Shown here in pieces: positions 27,701-36,695 of a DNA stretch of 64,000 bases. Both the position numbers and the translations under genes were made by a program. Positions within the stretch are counted from its first letter, which is position 1; every line of letters begins with the position of its first letter. The DNA is taken from positions 1,612,001 to 1,676,000 of the forward strand of contig NZ_JAZHSD010000001.1 in the NCBI RefSeq assembly GCF_036924745.1, in the 5' to 3' direction. The notes under the pieces are model-generated. The model worked only from the letters and a program-made list of their open reading frames with translations, did no database searches and was not told where the DNA came from. The stretch comes from Bradyrhizobium sp. AZCC 1693 (lineage in GTDB: Bacteria; Pseudomonadota; Alphaproteobacteria; Rhizobiales; Xanthobacteraceae).

Positions 27701-27997
27701 TCACCGCGCCGAACCGGCACTGAGCAGCGCGGACACGATCCGCTCCCATTCGGCTTCCAGAGAATCCTTTGCCACCGGCTGGCCGGCCTGGCGGTACCAG
27801 TAGCCGGCATTGCCAAGATCGCCTTCCACCCGGTGCAGGTAGGCATGCACCCAGGCCGAATTCACGTCACTCTCGTCCTGCACGATCTTGTGCGCACGAT
27901 CCCAGTCGCCCTTGGCGGCCCACCATAACGCAGCCAGCGGTGGTTCCAGGCCAGGCGCCGGCGCAGCGTCCGCGAGAGTGGCGCGGAAATCCGCCAT
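27701..27997 (-). CDS. Hypothetical 98-residue protein in the gat cluster
   Basis: Starts MADFRATLADAAPAP, only two bases after the gatA stop, so it should be translated from the same mRNA. The sequence is Trp-rich and helical (PLAALWWAAKGDWDRAHKIVQDE and WVHAYLHRVEGDLGNAGYWYRQAG), which resembles a pair of TPR-like helices. No name is known to me. Its tight coupling to gatA and convergence with the lipoprotein gene support it as real. Confidence 0.78.
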   Translation of the reverse strand: MADFRATLADAAPAPGLEPPLAALWWAAKGDWDRAHKIVQDESDVNSAWVHAYLHRVEGDLGNAGYWYRQAGQPVAKDSLEAEWERIVSALLSAGSAR

Positions 27998-27999
27998 CG

Positions 28000-29475
28000 C
28001 TACCACCACCTCTGTGGCGTGAACCGGCCGGCCGCCTGCTCCACGACTTCGCCGAGCGAGAACAGCGTCTCCTCGTCGAACGGACGGCCGATTAGTTGCA
28101 GGCCGAGCGGCAGGCCTTGTGCGTCCTTGCCGGCCGGCACCGCGATGCCCGGCAGTCCCGCCATGTTCACCGTCACCGTAAAAATGTCGTTGAGATACAT
28201 CTCGACCGGATCGGCGCCGCCCTTCTCGCCGACGCCAAAGGCCGCCGACGGCGTCGCCGGCGTCAGGATCGCGCTGACGCCTTTTGCAAAACAGTCCTCA
28301 AAATCCTTCTTGATCAGGGTGCGGACTTTTTGCGCGCGCAGGTAATAGGCGTCGTAATAACCGGCCGACAACACATAGGTGCCGATCATGACGCGGCGGC
28401 GCACTTCGTCGCCAAAGCCTTCGGCGCGGGTGTTCTCATACAGTTCGCCGATCGAGCGGCCGGGCACGCGCAGGCCGTAGCGCACGCCATCGTAGCGCGC
28501 GAGGTTGGACGAGGCTTCCGCCGGCGCCACGATGTAATAGGCCGGCAGCGCGTATTTGGTATGCGGCAGCGACACCTCGACCAGTTCGGCACCGGCTGCC
28601 TTCAGCCACGCCGCGCCTTCGGCCCAGAGCTTTTCGATTTCCGCCGGCATGCCGTCGAGGCGGTACTCCTTCGGGATGCCGATCTTCATGCCCTTGACGG
28701 ATTTCCCAATCGCGGCCTCGTAGTCCGGCACCGCGCGATCGACGGACGTCGTATCCTTCGGGTCATGCCCCGCCATCGAGCGCATCAGGATCGCGGCATC
28801 GCGCGTGGTGCGCGCGATCGGCCCTGCCTGGTCGAGCGAGGACGCGAACGCCACGATGCCCCAGCGCGAGCAGCGGCCATAGGTCGGCTTGACGCCGACG
28901 GTCGCGGTGAAGGCTGCAGGCTGGCGGATGGAGCCGCCTGTGTCGGTCGCGGTCGCGCCCATGCAGAGCAGCGCCGCCACGGCGGAAGCCGATCCGCCCG
29001 ACGAGCCGCCCGGCACCAGCGTGGTGTTGGAACCTTCGCGCCGCCATGGATTGACCACCGGGCCGAAGCACGAGGTCTCGTTCGACGAGCCCATCGCGAA
29101 CTCGTCGTTGTTGAGCTTGCCGAGCATCACCGCGCCGTCGCGCCAAAGCTGCGAGGTCACGGTGGATTCGTAAGGCGGCACGAAATTGCCGAGGATCTTC
29201 GAGCACGCAGTGGTGCGCACGTCTTTCGTCGCGAAAAGGTCCTTGATGCCGAGCGGAATACCGGCGAGCGGCCCACCCTCGCCCTTGGCGATCTTCGCGT
29301 CGATCGCGCGCGCCATGGCGCGCGCCTGATCCGGCGTTTCCAGCACGAAGGCGTTGAGCGAACGCGCCGCCTCGATTGCCGCGAGATGCGCATCCGTCAG
29401 TTCCAGCGAGGTGAAAGACTTGCTCGCGAGGCCGGCTTTGGCCTCGGCGATCGTCATCGATGTCAGGTCGGTCAT
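28000..29475 (-). CDS. gatA: Asp/Glu-tRNA amidotransferase subunit A
   Basis: 491 residues. The glutaminase subunit of GatCAB, releasing ammonia from glutamine for tRNA-bound amidation. The amidase-signature triad is Lys78 ([10 protein letters not shown]), cis-Ser158 ([10 protein letters not shown]) and nucleophile Ser182 (DTGGSIRQP). It overlaps the upstream 71-residue gene by four bases and is followed by a 98-residue gene two bases on. A competing antisense frame of 514 codons covers it but has no family features. Confidence 0.96.
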   Translation of the reverse strand: MTDLTSMTIAEAKAGLASKSFTSLELTDAHLAAIEAARSLNAFVLETPDQARAMARAIDAKIAKGEGGPLAGIPLGIKDLFATKDVRTTACSKILGNFVPPYESTVTSQLWRDGAVMLGKLNNDEFAMGSSNETSCFGPVVNPWRREGSNTTLVPGGSSGGSASAVAALLCMGATATDTGGSIRQPAAFTATVGVKPTYGRCSRWGIVAFASSLDQAGPIARTTRDAAILMRSMAGHDPKDTTSVDRAVPDYEAAIGKSVKGMKIGIPKEYRLDGMPAEIEKLWAEGAAWLKAAGAELVEVSLPHTKYALPAYYIVAPAEASSNLARYDGVRYGLRVPGRSIGELYENTRAEGFGDEVRRRVMIGTYVLSAGYYDAYYLRAQKVRTLIKKDFEDCFAKGVSAILTPATPSAAFGVGEKGGADPVEMYLNDIFTVTVNMAGLPGIAVPAGKDAQGLPLGLQLIGRPFDEETLFSLGEVVEQAAGRFTPQRWW

Positions 29476-29687
29476 TTATTGATCGGGCTGCAGAAGAAGG
29501 GAGAGAGCGTCTTGTCGTTGGCGGGATTATTCGATTCCTGGGCGCGCGCCTTGTCGGCGGCCTCGAGCTGGTCGAGCACGGCGTCAACAGCCTTGTCGGG
29601 ATCGGCGGCCTTGCCCTGCCGCGCCATCGCGTCGAGGTAGTTCATGTAGGCCTGATAGGCCTTTTCATCGTCGCAGAGCAGACACAT
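29472..29687 (-). CDS. Hypothetical 71-residue cysteine-containing protein between gatC and gatA
   Basis: Starts [18 protein letters not shown] and ends [11 protein letters not shown] CxxC pair at residues 2-5 and a third Cys near the end could bind a metal. The stop overlaps the gatA start (ATGA), so translation is coupled. GatC ends 24 bases downstream of... rather, this gene begins 24 bases after the gatC stop. No family name known to me; the cluster context suggests a link to the amidotransferase but does not prove it. Confidence 0.75.
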   Translation of the reverse strand: MCLLCDDEKAYQAYMNYLDAMARQGKAADPDKAVDAVLDQLEAADKARAQESNNPANDKTLSPFFCSPINK

Positions 29688-29711
29688 CGGACTTCCGATC
29701 TCTAGAAAGAA

Positions 29712-29999
29712 TTACTCGACCACCTTCGGCACCAGGAAGAAATGGTTTTGCGTTTCCGGCGCATTCCCAACGATGTCGTCGGGGATCTCGCCGTCATTGA
29801 CCACGTCGGCCCGCTTCTTCATTTCCATCGGGGTCACCGAGGTCATCGGTTCGACGCCGTCGACGTTCACCTCCGAAAGCTGCTCCACGAAAGCCAGCAT
29901 GGCGTTCAGCTCGCCCTGCAGATGGGGAACTTCGGCCTCGGTGACCGCAATTCGCGCGAGCTGCGCGATGCGGCGGACGGTGGCAGCATCAACGGACAT
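29712..29999 (-). CDS. gatC: Asp/Glu-tRNA amidotransferase subunit C
   Basis: 95 residues from [17 protein letters not shown], the standard start. GatC wraps around and stabilises the GatA-GatB interface. The pattern [22 protein letters not shown] and the C-terminal FFLVPKVVE are family features. First gene of gatC-orf71-gatA-orf98. An upstream in-frame extension of ten codons is not conserved in type. Confidence 0.95.
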   Translation of the reverse strand: MSVDAATVRRIAQLARIAVTEAEVPHLQGELNAMLAFVEQLSEVNVDGVEPMTSVTPMEMKKRADVVNDGEIPDDIVGNAPETQNHFFLVPKVVE

Positions 30000-30265
30000 A
30001 AATATAGGCCTCAAATGGAGAATTCGCATCTGCCGTATAGCAGACGCGGCTTTTGCGCCGCAACCGCGGGAACAGGCGGAGCCGGCTTGGGGACCCGCCT
30101 TTTGGAGATCAAAAGTCGACCCGGCCCCGACGCACCAGATTTTGAGCGCCTAGCGCCCGTTTCCTGCGCAAACCAGCCCTGACGAAACCATTTTTGCCGC
30201 CTTACGTAGTCGTCTTGAAACAGTCGGGGGATGTAGTCGCGGCCAGAAGATCGGGAGGCCGTGTC

Positions 30266-30373
30266 ATGTCCATCCAAAATGACAGCGCCGGATCGGAAAG
30301 CTGGGATCCTGCCCTCTGGTCCATCGGGACCGTGCTTGGCGTCGCGATCGTCTACCTCGCCTGCTTAACCTGA
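30266..30373 (+). CDS. 35-residue single-span membrane protein
   Basis: ATG preceded by GGGAGG at 7 bases. The product starts MSIQNDSAGSESWDPALWSI and has one hydrophobic helix (IGTVLGVAIVYLACL) at the C-terminus. It lies 18 bases before another small gene with a similar strong ribosome site, so the two probably form a small operon. Function unknown. Confidence 0.6.
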   Translation: MSIQNDSAGSESWDPALWSIGTVLGVAIVYLACLT

Positions 30374-30391
30374 CCAACGGGAGGGAGAGCC

Positions 30392-30562
30392 ATGTCTCAG
30401 GCCCAGGCTAAAATCCTGCAGGAAAAGGCGGAAATGTTCGAGCGCCGCGCGGAAAGCGCGACCGATCCGATCTCAAAGCAGCACTACAAGGAGATGGCGG
30501 CGCATTACAGGTCGCTGGCGGTTGAACATCTTGAGGTCCATCGCGACGAACCGGCACACTAG
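30392..30562 (+). CDS. 56-residue helical hypothetical protein
   Basis: ATG preceded by GGGAGGGAGAGCC. The product (MSQAQAKILQEKAEMFERRA to VHRDEPAH) is charged and predicted helical throughout, with regular hydrophobic positions suggesting a coiled coil or helical hairpin. The pattern ...KQHYKEMAAHYRSLA... is like small stress-related proteins in rhizobia, but I cannot name a family. Likely cotranscribed with the 35-residue gene just upstream. Confidence 0.65.
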   Translation: MSQAQAKILQEKAEMFERRAESATDPISKQHYKEMAAHYRSLAVEHLEVHRDEPAH

Positions 30563-30805
30563 CCCGGAGGCCCCGCGCATCTTATGCGGTGGCCGGTTCG
30601 GCCGAGAGCTTTCAGCCCAAGCCGCAGCCACCCTCGCGTCGCCAACAGACGCCAAAAAACCAACGTGACTTCCTGCAGCAGCCCCACACCTCGAGAATTT
30701 GAGATTTGTGTCGTCTCCGGTATCGTGGACCTCGGATTTCGAGGCTGACCGGTCAGTCGCTCGCCGTGACAAACAAGAAGACCAAAAGAACCCGGAGGGC
30801 GCAGG

Positions 30806-31597
30806 ATGGATTTCATTGAAGCCAACGGCGTCGGGCTGCGCTGCGAGCTGAGCGGCGAAGGCGACCGCACGCTGGTGCTGGTTCACGAAATGGGCGGCTC
30901 GCTGGAGAGCTGGGACGAGGTCGCGCCAAGGTTCGCGAAATCGCGTCGCGTGCTGCGCTACGACACCCGTGGCGCCGGATTGTCGCAGAAGGTGCGCGGC
31001 GAGCTTACCCTCGATACGATGGCCGACGACATCGCAGCCCTGCTCGATCATTTTGGGATCGCCGGCAAGGTCGCGCTGGCAGGGATCGCCGTCGGCGGTG
31101 CGATCGCCCTGCACTTCGCAGCCCGATACAGCGAGCGCACCAGCGCCGTTGCGGTCGGCAGCCCGGCTACCGGCATCGCAGCGGAGCGTCGTGCGGCGGC
31201 GCTGGAGCGCCTCGTACGAATCGAAGCCGCCGGCATGGCGGTCGCGGTCGAGGATTCGATGTTGAACGGCTACGCGCCGGAGTTTCGCGGCGACATCAAA
31301 CGGTTCGAGCGCTTCCGAACGCGATGGCTCGGCAACGATCCCTCAAGCTATGCGACGATCTGGCGAATGCTGGCCGCAGCCGACATGCAGGACGAACTCG
31401 CTCGCCTGACTTGCCCGGTCCTCGTGATCGGCGGCAGCCTGGATCGCGTACGCCCGCCGCCGCTGGCGCAAGGCGTGGCCAAAGCCATCCCCGGTGCCCG
31501 CTACGTCGAAATCCGCACCGGGCACTACATGGCGGTGCAAACGCCCGATCTGCTCTCCGATTGCATCGACGAGTTCCTGCGATCGGTCGACGCCTGA
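30806..31597 (+). CDS. Alpha/beta-hydrolase-fold protein without the usual serine nucleophile
   Basis: 263 residues. The fold is clear: LVLVHEMGGSLESWD (oxyanion strand), RYDTRGAGLS, the nucleophile elbow and GGSLDRVRPP / TGHYMAVQTP near the C-terminus carrying the acid and His. The elbow reads LAGIAVGGAIAL: A95 takes the place of the Ser in GxSxG. The codon is GCC, two changes from AGC but one from TCC. Resembles 3-oxoadipate enol-lactonase-like hydrolases otherwise. It may be non-hydrolytic or use another mechanism. A metallo-beta-lactamase-fold gene follows 41 bases on. Confidence 0.85.
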   Translation: MDFIEANGVGLRCELSGEGDRTLVLVHEMGGSLESWDEVAPRFAKSRRVLRYDTRGAGLSQKVRGELTLDTMADDIAALLDHFGIAGKVALAGIAVGGAIALHFAARYSERTSAVAVGSPATGIAAERRAAALERLVRIEAAGMAVAVEDSMLNGYAPEFRGDIKRFERFRTRWLGNDPSSYATIWRMLAAADMQDELARLTCPVLVIGGSLDRVRPPPLAQGVAKAIPGARYVEIRTGHYMAVQTPDLLSDCIDEFLRSVDA

Positions 31598-31638
31598 TCG
31601 AACCTGACTATTCCCCAACAGTCCCAAGGTCTTCCCAT

Positions 31639-32517
31639 ATGAACCCGCAACCAGCAGCGCAGATTCCCGGCGTCTATCATCGCAGGATCGGGGACATTGT
31701 CGTCACCACTATCAGTGACGGCTATCTGGACGGCACCCTCGAGGTGATGCGCAATGTCGATGTCGAGAAGGCCCGCCACATTCTGACCGACGCGTTCCGT
31801 CCGGCGCGGCGAACCAGCGTCAACACCTTCCTGATCCACTCAAAAGGGCGCACCGCGATCGTCGACACCGGATCGGGCAACTATTTGCAGCCCACCGCCG
31901 GCTTCGTTCAGCGCAACCTCGCTTCCGCCGGGATCGATCCGACGACGATCGATACGGTGTTGCTGACCCACATGCATCCGGATCATTCCGCCGGCCTGAC
32001 CGACATGTCGAACGGGCAGCTGCTGTTTCCGAACGCGGAACTTGTGATGCACGAGAACGAGCTGGCGCATTGGTTCGACGACGGCGCGATGGCGAAGGTC
32101 GACGAGCGATCGGCACAACTCTATTTTCTGGCCGGTCGTGAACAGGTCGCGCCCTACAAGAACCGGACGCGATTGTTCAGGGAGGGTGAGGTGTTTCCCG
32201 GCGTGACCGCGGTGCCGAGCCTCGGGCATACGCCGGGCCACACCGCCTATCTCGTCGCATCGGGCAACGATCAGTTGATGATCTGGGGCGACACGGTGCA
32301 CGTGCCGGAGGTGCAAACCGCCTTTCCCGAAGCCGGCATGGCCTTCGACACCGATCTCGCCGCAGCCGCGGCCGCGCGAAAGCGCATGTTCGATCGCGTC
32401 TCCGCCGACGGTATTCTCATAGCCGGGATGCACCTGCATTTCCCGGCGTTCTCGCGGCTGGCACGGCGAGGCGAAGCCTACGCGCTTTATCCCGAGGCCT
32501 GGGTTCACGCGCTGTAG
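31639..32517 (+). CDS. Metallo-beta-lactamase-fold hydrolase
   Basis: 292 residues from MNPQPAAQIPGVYHRR; a longer frame upstream overlaps the previous gene out of phase. The zinc motif is H111-x-H113-x-D115-H116 (LTHMHPDHSAG), with further ligands in LGHTPGHTAY, IWGDTVHV and AGMHLHFP. Two-metal hydrolases of this type cleave lactones, esters or phosphodiesters; it resembles AHL-lactonase-like proteins in layout. No signal peptide is seen. Likely cotranscribed with the alpha/beta hydrolase upstream. Confidence 0.88.
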   Translation: MNPQPAAQIPGVYHRRIGDIVVTTISDGYLDGTLEVMRNVDVEKARHILTDAFRPARRTSVNTFLIHSKGRTAIVDTGSGNYLQPTAGFVQRNLASAGIDPTTIDTVLLTHMHPDHSAGLTDMSNGQLLFPNAELVMHENELAHWFDDGAMAKVDERSAQLYFLAGREQVAPYKNRTRLFREGEVFPGVTAVPSLGHTPGHTAYLVASGNDQLMIWGDTVHVPEVQTAFPEAGMAFDTDLAAAAAARKRMFDRVSADGILIAGMHLHFPAFSRLARRGEAYALYPEAWVHAL

Positions 32518-32538
32518 CGGCTCAAAGCCGGCACCGCG

Positions 32539-33615
32539 CTATCCGCCCAACGCGCCGAGCCGCGCCAGCGCGGCGCCCGCAAGCGCACGGGTCAGCTCTG
32601 CCGCCGGCATCTCGCGGCCCATCCGCACCGCCTGGCCGGCCCAGAGATTGGTGAAATCGACCTTGCCGAGCTTTTCGGCCGCCGCCTTCAGCGGCCCCAG
32701 CGCCGTGGCGGCGTGCGGGAACGCCGGCGCGTCCGGCGAGATTGGGCCAACCTCGCGCATGACGCGGTTGGCGACGCCCCTTGCAGGCCGCCCGGTCATA
32801 ACATTGGTGATGACGGTGGAATCGTCATGCGCCTGCGCCAGCGCCGTGCGCGCAGGTCCGATCACCTTCGATTCCGGGCAGCGCAGATAGGCGCTGCCGA
32901 TCTGCACGCCGGATGCGCCCAGCGCGAACGCTGCCGCGATGCCGCGCCCGTCGGCAATACCGCCGGCTGCGATCACCGGCACCCTCACCGCATCGACCAC
33001 CTGCGGCACCAACGCAAACGTGCCGGGCTGCTGGGCGATATTGTCGGTCAGGAACATGCCGCGATGGCCGCCCGCCTCGGCGCCTTGCGCGATGATGACG
33101 TCGGCGCCGTTCTCCTCCAGCCAGATCGCTTCCTTCACGATCGTCGCCGACGACATCACGATGCAGCCGGCCGCCTTGACGCGCTTGACCAGCGCCGCAT
33201 CCGGCAAGCCGAAATGGAAGCTCACCACTTCCGGCTTCAACTCCTCGACGACAGCGCACATCGCCTCATCGAACGGCGCGCGGTTGGCGGCGTTGACGGG
33301 TGCGGCGGGATCGAGCGCCAATTCTTTGTAGTAAGACCCGAGCCTGGCCTTCCATCCGGCTTCGCGCGCCGGATCGGCATCGACCGCCTTGTGACAGAAG
33401 AAGTTCATGTTGACGGGTGCCGTAACCCGCTGGCGGATGATGCTGACCTGCTCGCGGGCTTTCTCGGCCGAAATCATCGCGCAGGGCAGCGAACCCAGCG
33501 CCCCGCCCTGCGCCGCCGCGATCACCAGTTCGGCGTCCATGATGCCGGCCATCGGCGCCAGCACGATCGGAAATTCGGTCTTGAAGAGGTCGATGATCCG
33601 GCGGTCTGGCCACAT
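32539..33615 (-). CDS. Nitronate monooxygenase family flavoprotein
   Basis: 358 residues, TIM barrel with FMN. Oxidises alkyl nitronates such as 3-nitropropionate. The start RIIDLFKTEFPIVLAPMAGI is the family N-terminus; IIAQGAEAGGHRG holds the catalytic His region, and VPVIAAGGIADGRG plus GASGVQIGSAYL form the phosphate-binding end. A second, shorter family member lies just upstream on the same strand; the two may be expressed together. Confidence 0.87.
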   Translation of the reverse strand: MWPDRRIIDLFKTEFPIVLAPMAGIMDAELVIAAAQGGALGSLPCAMISAEKAREQVSIIRQRVTAPVNMNFFCHKAVDADPAREAGWKARLGSYYKELALDPAAPVNAANRAPFDEAMCAVVEELKPEVVSFHFGLPDAALVKRVKAAGCIVMSSATIVKEAIWLEENGADVIIAQGAEAGGHRGMFLTDNIAQQPGTFALVPQVVDAVRVPVIAAGGIADGRGIAAAFALGASGVQIGSAYLRCPESKVIGPARTALAQAHDDSTVITNVMTGRPARGVANRVMREVGPISPDAPAFPHAATALGPLKAAAEKLGKVDFTNLWAGQAVRMGREMPAAELTRALAGAALARLGALGG

Positions 33616-33653
33616 GGTTCTGCTCGCTTGAATGAATTGAAGGGACGTAAAGA

Positions 33654-34629
33654 TCAGGCAGCGAAGGAGTTCCGCCGCCCGCCCAGTATCTGCTCTGCCT
33701 CGGTGACGATCCTGTCAACGATCTCGGCCGCTGGCGGGATATCATGGATCAGCCCGACTGCTTCACCTGCGATGACGGCGGCGATATCGAAATCGCCTTG
33801 CGGCCTTCGCCGCCGCATATTCGGCCGCGACCGCTTTGACATTCTGCAGCAGTTCGACCTCGCGTCCCATCCAGCGCCGCGCATGATCATTGATCAGGCA
33901 ACGGCCGGTAAACGGCGCCGGCCAGACATTGTTGCGCGAGAGGTCGAAGATGATACCGCGGACGCTGTTGCCGCTGGTCGCGGCACAGATGCGCCGTTTC
34001 GCTTCCTCTGGGCCGTCGCATTCCTGACTGGCATAGAAGCGCGTGCCGAGCAGCACGCCGGAAGCCCCCAGCATCATCATCGCGGCGAGCCCGCGGCCAT
34101 CGCCGATGCCGCCGGCGGCCGCCACCGGCACCCGGCCGGCTGCGAGATCGACGATCGCCGGCACGATATCGATGGTGGTGCGCGACGCACCATGGCCGCC
34201 GGCCTCGGTTCCCTGTGCGATCAGGATGTCGGCACCTGCATCGAGCGCCTGCCGCGCCATCGCCTCGTCCTGCACCTGGCAGATCAGGAGCGCGCCCGAC
34301 GATTTGATGCGCGGTGCGAACGGCTTTGGATCGCCGAACGAAAGCATGATCGCACGCGGACCCGCTTCAAGCGCGACGTCCAGCAGAGCCGGCTGCCTCG
34401 CAAGGCTCCAGGTGATGAAGCCGATGCCGAAGCGATCGGATGCATCGGCAAGCTTGGCCGTCTCCTGCTCGAGCCAGGCTCTGTCGCCGTAGCCGCCGCC
34501 GAGAATCCCGAACCCGCCGGCGGCGCTAACCGCCGATGTGAGCCGTGCGCCGGCAATGACGTCCATCGGCGCCGACACGATCGGGTGCCGGATGCCCAAA
34601 CGTGCGGTCAACGGCGTGGAGATTGGCAT
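33654..34629 (-). pseudogene. Second nitronate-monooxygenase-like flavoprotein, frameshifted near the C-terminus
   Basis: Starts MPISTPLTARLGIRHPIVSA six bases after CAGGGA. Family features are GGFGILGGGYGD, LIAQGTEAGGHGAS and VPVAAAGGIGDGRG, GASGVLLGTRFYAS. After AAEYAAAKA the frame goes astray (ARRFRYRR...), while the expected continuation QGDFDIAAVIAGEAVGLI and the stop at 33654 lie in another frame. One extra G near 33801 (GCCGCAAGG instead of GCCCAAGG) explains it. Without it the protein would be about 325 residues. Divergent from a LysR gene. Confidence 0.82.
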
Positions 34630-34672
34630 GTCCATTCCCTGCAATCTGGACAGCGACGTTATGCCGAACTAT

Positions 34673-34700
34673 CATTCTCTAAAAATGAATACTAGAGAAT
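34673..34700. promoter_or_regulatory. Candidate LysR operator between the nitronate monooxygenase and lysR genes
   Basis: Perfect 8-bp inverted repeat CATTCTCT-N12-AGAGAATG in the divergent intergenic region, 33 bases from the lysR start and 44 from the flavoprotein start. Size and position fit a LysR-type recognition site (T-N11-A inside an interrupted dyad). Confidence 0.65.
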
Positions 34701-34732
34701 GCAGACATCTCGAAAATGAAACGGTATGCCCC

Positions 34733-35614
34733 ATGGAGTTGAGCGATCTCCTGACCTTCTCCACCGTTGCACGGCTGGGCGGCATCACCCGCGCCGCCGA
34801 CGAACTCAACACGGTGCAGTCCAACGTCACGCAACGGGTCAAGGCGCTGGAGGCCGAGATCGGCACCGCGTTGTTCGAGCGGCACAGCCGCGGCATGACG
34901 CTGACCGGCGCCGGCCGCCGCCTGCTGCCCTATGCGCAGCGGATGGCGGCGTTGTCTCGTGAGGCGCTGCTGGCCGCGCGCGACGATGGCGAGCCGAAGG
35001 GGCCGCTCGCGATCGGCTCGATGGAGACGACGGCGGCAGTGCGCCTGCCTTCCCTGCTCGCCGAATTCCATCGCCGCTTCCCGGCGGTGCGATTGAGCTT
35101 GCGGACGTCGACGACGGCCGAACTGGTGGCGGGCGTGCTCAACGGCACGTTTGACGGCGCATTCGTCGCAGGTCCCATCGATCATGCCGAACTCGATGCG
35201 ACGGTCGCCTTCCGCGAAGAACTGGTGCTGGTCACTGCGCGGCGATGGGTGAGCCTCGCCGCCCTGCGGGCGGGCACGCCGGAGTCGGGGCCGACCGCGC
35301 TTGTGTTCCGCACCGGCTGCACGTACCGCCAGCGCCTCGAGCAGGTTTTTTCGGAATTCGGCTGGCCGTCGTCCGCGCGGTTCGAACTCGGCACGCTCGA
35401 CGGCATGATCGGCTGCGTTGCCGCCGACATGGGCGTGACGATGCTGCCGCGCGCCGTGGTCGGGCGGAACGACACGGTCAGCATTCACACGCTGAACCCG
35501 GCGCAGTCCAAGGTCGAGACGCTCTTCATCACCCGCCGCACGGCCCATCAATACAGCGCCCTGCAGGGTTTTGCGTCCTGCCTGGGCAGCAATGGCGAGG
35601 TTATTGCCGCCTGA
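34733..35614 (+). CDS. LysR-family transcriptional regulator
   Basis: 293 residues from MELSDLLTFSTVARLGG. N-terminal winged helix-turn-helix: GITRAADELNTVQSNVTQRVKAL (19-41 approx.) and the dimer linker; the C-terminal periplasmic-binding-like domain senses a small molecule. It is divergent from the flavoprotein genes and separated by an inverted-repeat operator candidate, the classical arrangement in which LysR controls its neighbour and itself. The effector is unknown; a nitronate or related metabolite is a guess from context. Confidence 0.92.
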   Translation: MELSDLLTFSTVARLGGITRAADELNTVQSNVTQRVKALEAEIGTALFERHSRGMTLTGAGRRLLPYAQRMAALSREALLAARDDGEPKGPLAIGSMETTAAVRLPSLLAEFHRRFPAVRLSLRTSTTAELVAGVLNGTFDGAFVAGPIDHAELDATVAFREELVLVTARRWVSLAALRAGTPESGPTALVFRTGCTYRQRLEQVFSEFGWPSSARFELGTLDGMIGCVAADMGVTMLPRAVVGRNDTVSIHTLNPAQSKVETLFITRRTAHQYSALQGFASCLGSNGEVIAA

Positions 35615-35643
35615 CATACCAGCGTGCAGCGCGACCACGGCAT

Positions 35644-36693
35644 TCAACCAACAAAGATACGTTCGACCAGCCAGTAGGTGCCGATCGCCGCCACCGCCAG
35701 CGAGGCGATGCGCGGGGTCAGCCGCGCGCCGCGACCACGCGACAGCCACAGCAGCGCCGGCAGGAAGGCGGCAACGAAAATCAGCTGCCCGATCTCGACC
35801 CCCACATTGAAACCCACCAGCCCACGCACCAGTGTCGCCCCCTTAAGGCCGAGCTCGCCAAGTACGGAGGCAAACCCGAAGCCGTGCACAAGGCCGAAAC
35901 CGAAACTCCAGATCCACCGCCTCCTGTCGGGCTCGGCCGCGAAAAGATTCTCCAGCGCGACCCAAACAATCGTAGCCGCAATCAGCGGCTCGATAATGCG
36001 GTCGGGAATCGTCACAATGCCCAACGCCGCGACCGACAGCGTCACGCTGTGAGCCAATGTGAAGGCCGTGACGATGCGCACTACCGACCACGCCCCCCGC
36101 GCGGTGGCCAGCAGCGCGACCAGGAACAGCAGATGGTCATAGCCGGTCAGAATGTGCTCGATGCCGAGCTTGACGAAGTCGAACCAGCCCGTCGCGACGG
36201 TGCGGTCAATGTCCACCGTGACGGACCTCGATTCCTCCCCGAAGATCACCTGTCGCTCGCCGCTCGGCGTGCGGAGATTGCCGAGGGTCTGGTAGTGCTC
36301 GCCCAGAAAGGCGCGCCAGTCCTCCGTGATGTCGAGACGGCCATGGGAAGAGTCGCAGGTGAAGTCGATCTCGATTGTTGCGCGGGTCTCGTTGGTGCCG
36401 GCGCCGCCAATGCGCACTCGTCCGGCCCGGCAGCGTCCGCCATCGAGGTCCACCGTGACGCTCCTGCGCGCCGCTTCGGCCGCCACTTCTGCCGCTCCAC
36501 GGTCGGCATTGGCGGCGGCGGTGAGGATCTCCGCCGAGGCCGCCGGCAATTCAGGCAAGGCCAGCGAGAGCGCGTAGAGCATCCGGCCGCCGGTGAATTC
36601 GATGCGCGATAGTCCTGTGGTGGTTACGTGCGCAAGCGCGCTGCAGCAGCCAATAAGCGTCAACCAGAGGAGTGCCCATGGCGCAAGCCTCAT
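35644..36693 (-). CDS. HupE/UreJ-type membrane protein with a periplasmic N-terminal domain
   Basis: 349 residues from MRLAPWALLWLTLIGCC, chosen because the previous gene stops three bases before. A signal peptide ends near ALAHV. Residues 25-165 form an extracytoplasmic domain with three Cys; the rest is six or seven membrane segments of the HupE_UreJ_2 type, with GIEHILTGYDHLLFL, FTLAHSVTLS and GLVHGFGFAS supplying several conserved His. Related HupE proteins are nickel/cobalt permeases, but this subgroup's function is unproven. Last gene of the GldA/F/G-like operon. Confidence 0.83.
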   Translation of the reverse strand: MRLAPWALLWLTLIGCCSALAHVTTTGLSRIEFTGGRMLYALSLALPELPAASAEILTAAANADRGAAEVAAEAARRSVTVDLDGGRCRAGRVRIGGAGTNETRATIEIDFTCDSSHGRLDITEDWRAFLGEHYQTLGNLRTPSGERQVIFGEESRSVTVDIDRTVATGWFDFVKLGIEHILTGYDHLLFLVALLATARGAWSVVRIVTAFTLAHSVTLSVAALGIVTIPDRIIEPLIAATIVWVALENLFAAEPDRRRWIWSFGFGLVHGFGFASVLGELGLKGATLVRGLVGFNVGVEIGQLIFVAAFLPALLWLSRGRGARLTPRIASLAVAAIGTYWLVERIFVG

Positions 36694-36695
36694 CG

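Noticed and set aside
32713..34695. 660-codon plus-strand frame opposite the two nitronate-monooxygenase genes
   Set aside because: Shadow frame; arginine/histidine-rich, no start signal, no domain.
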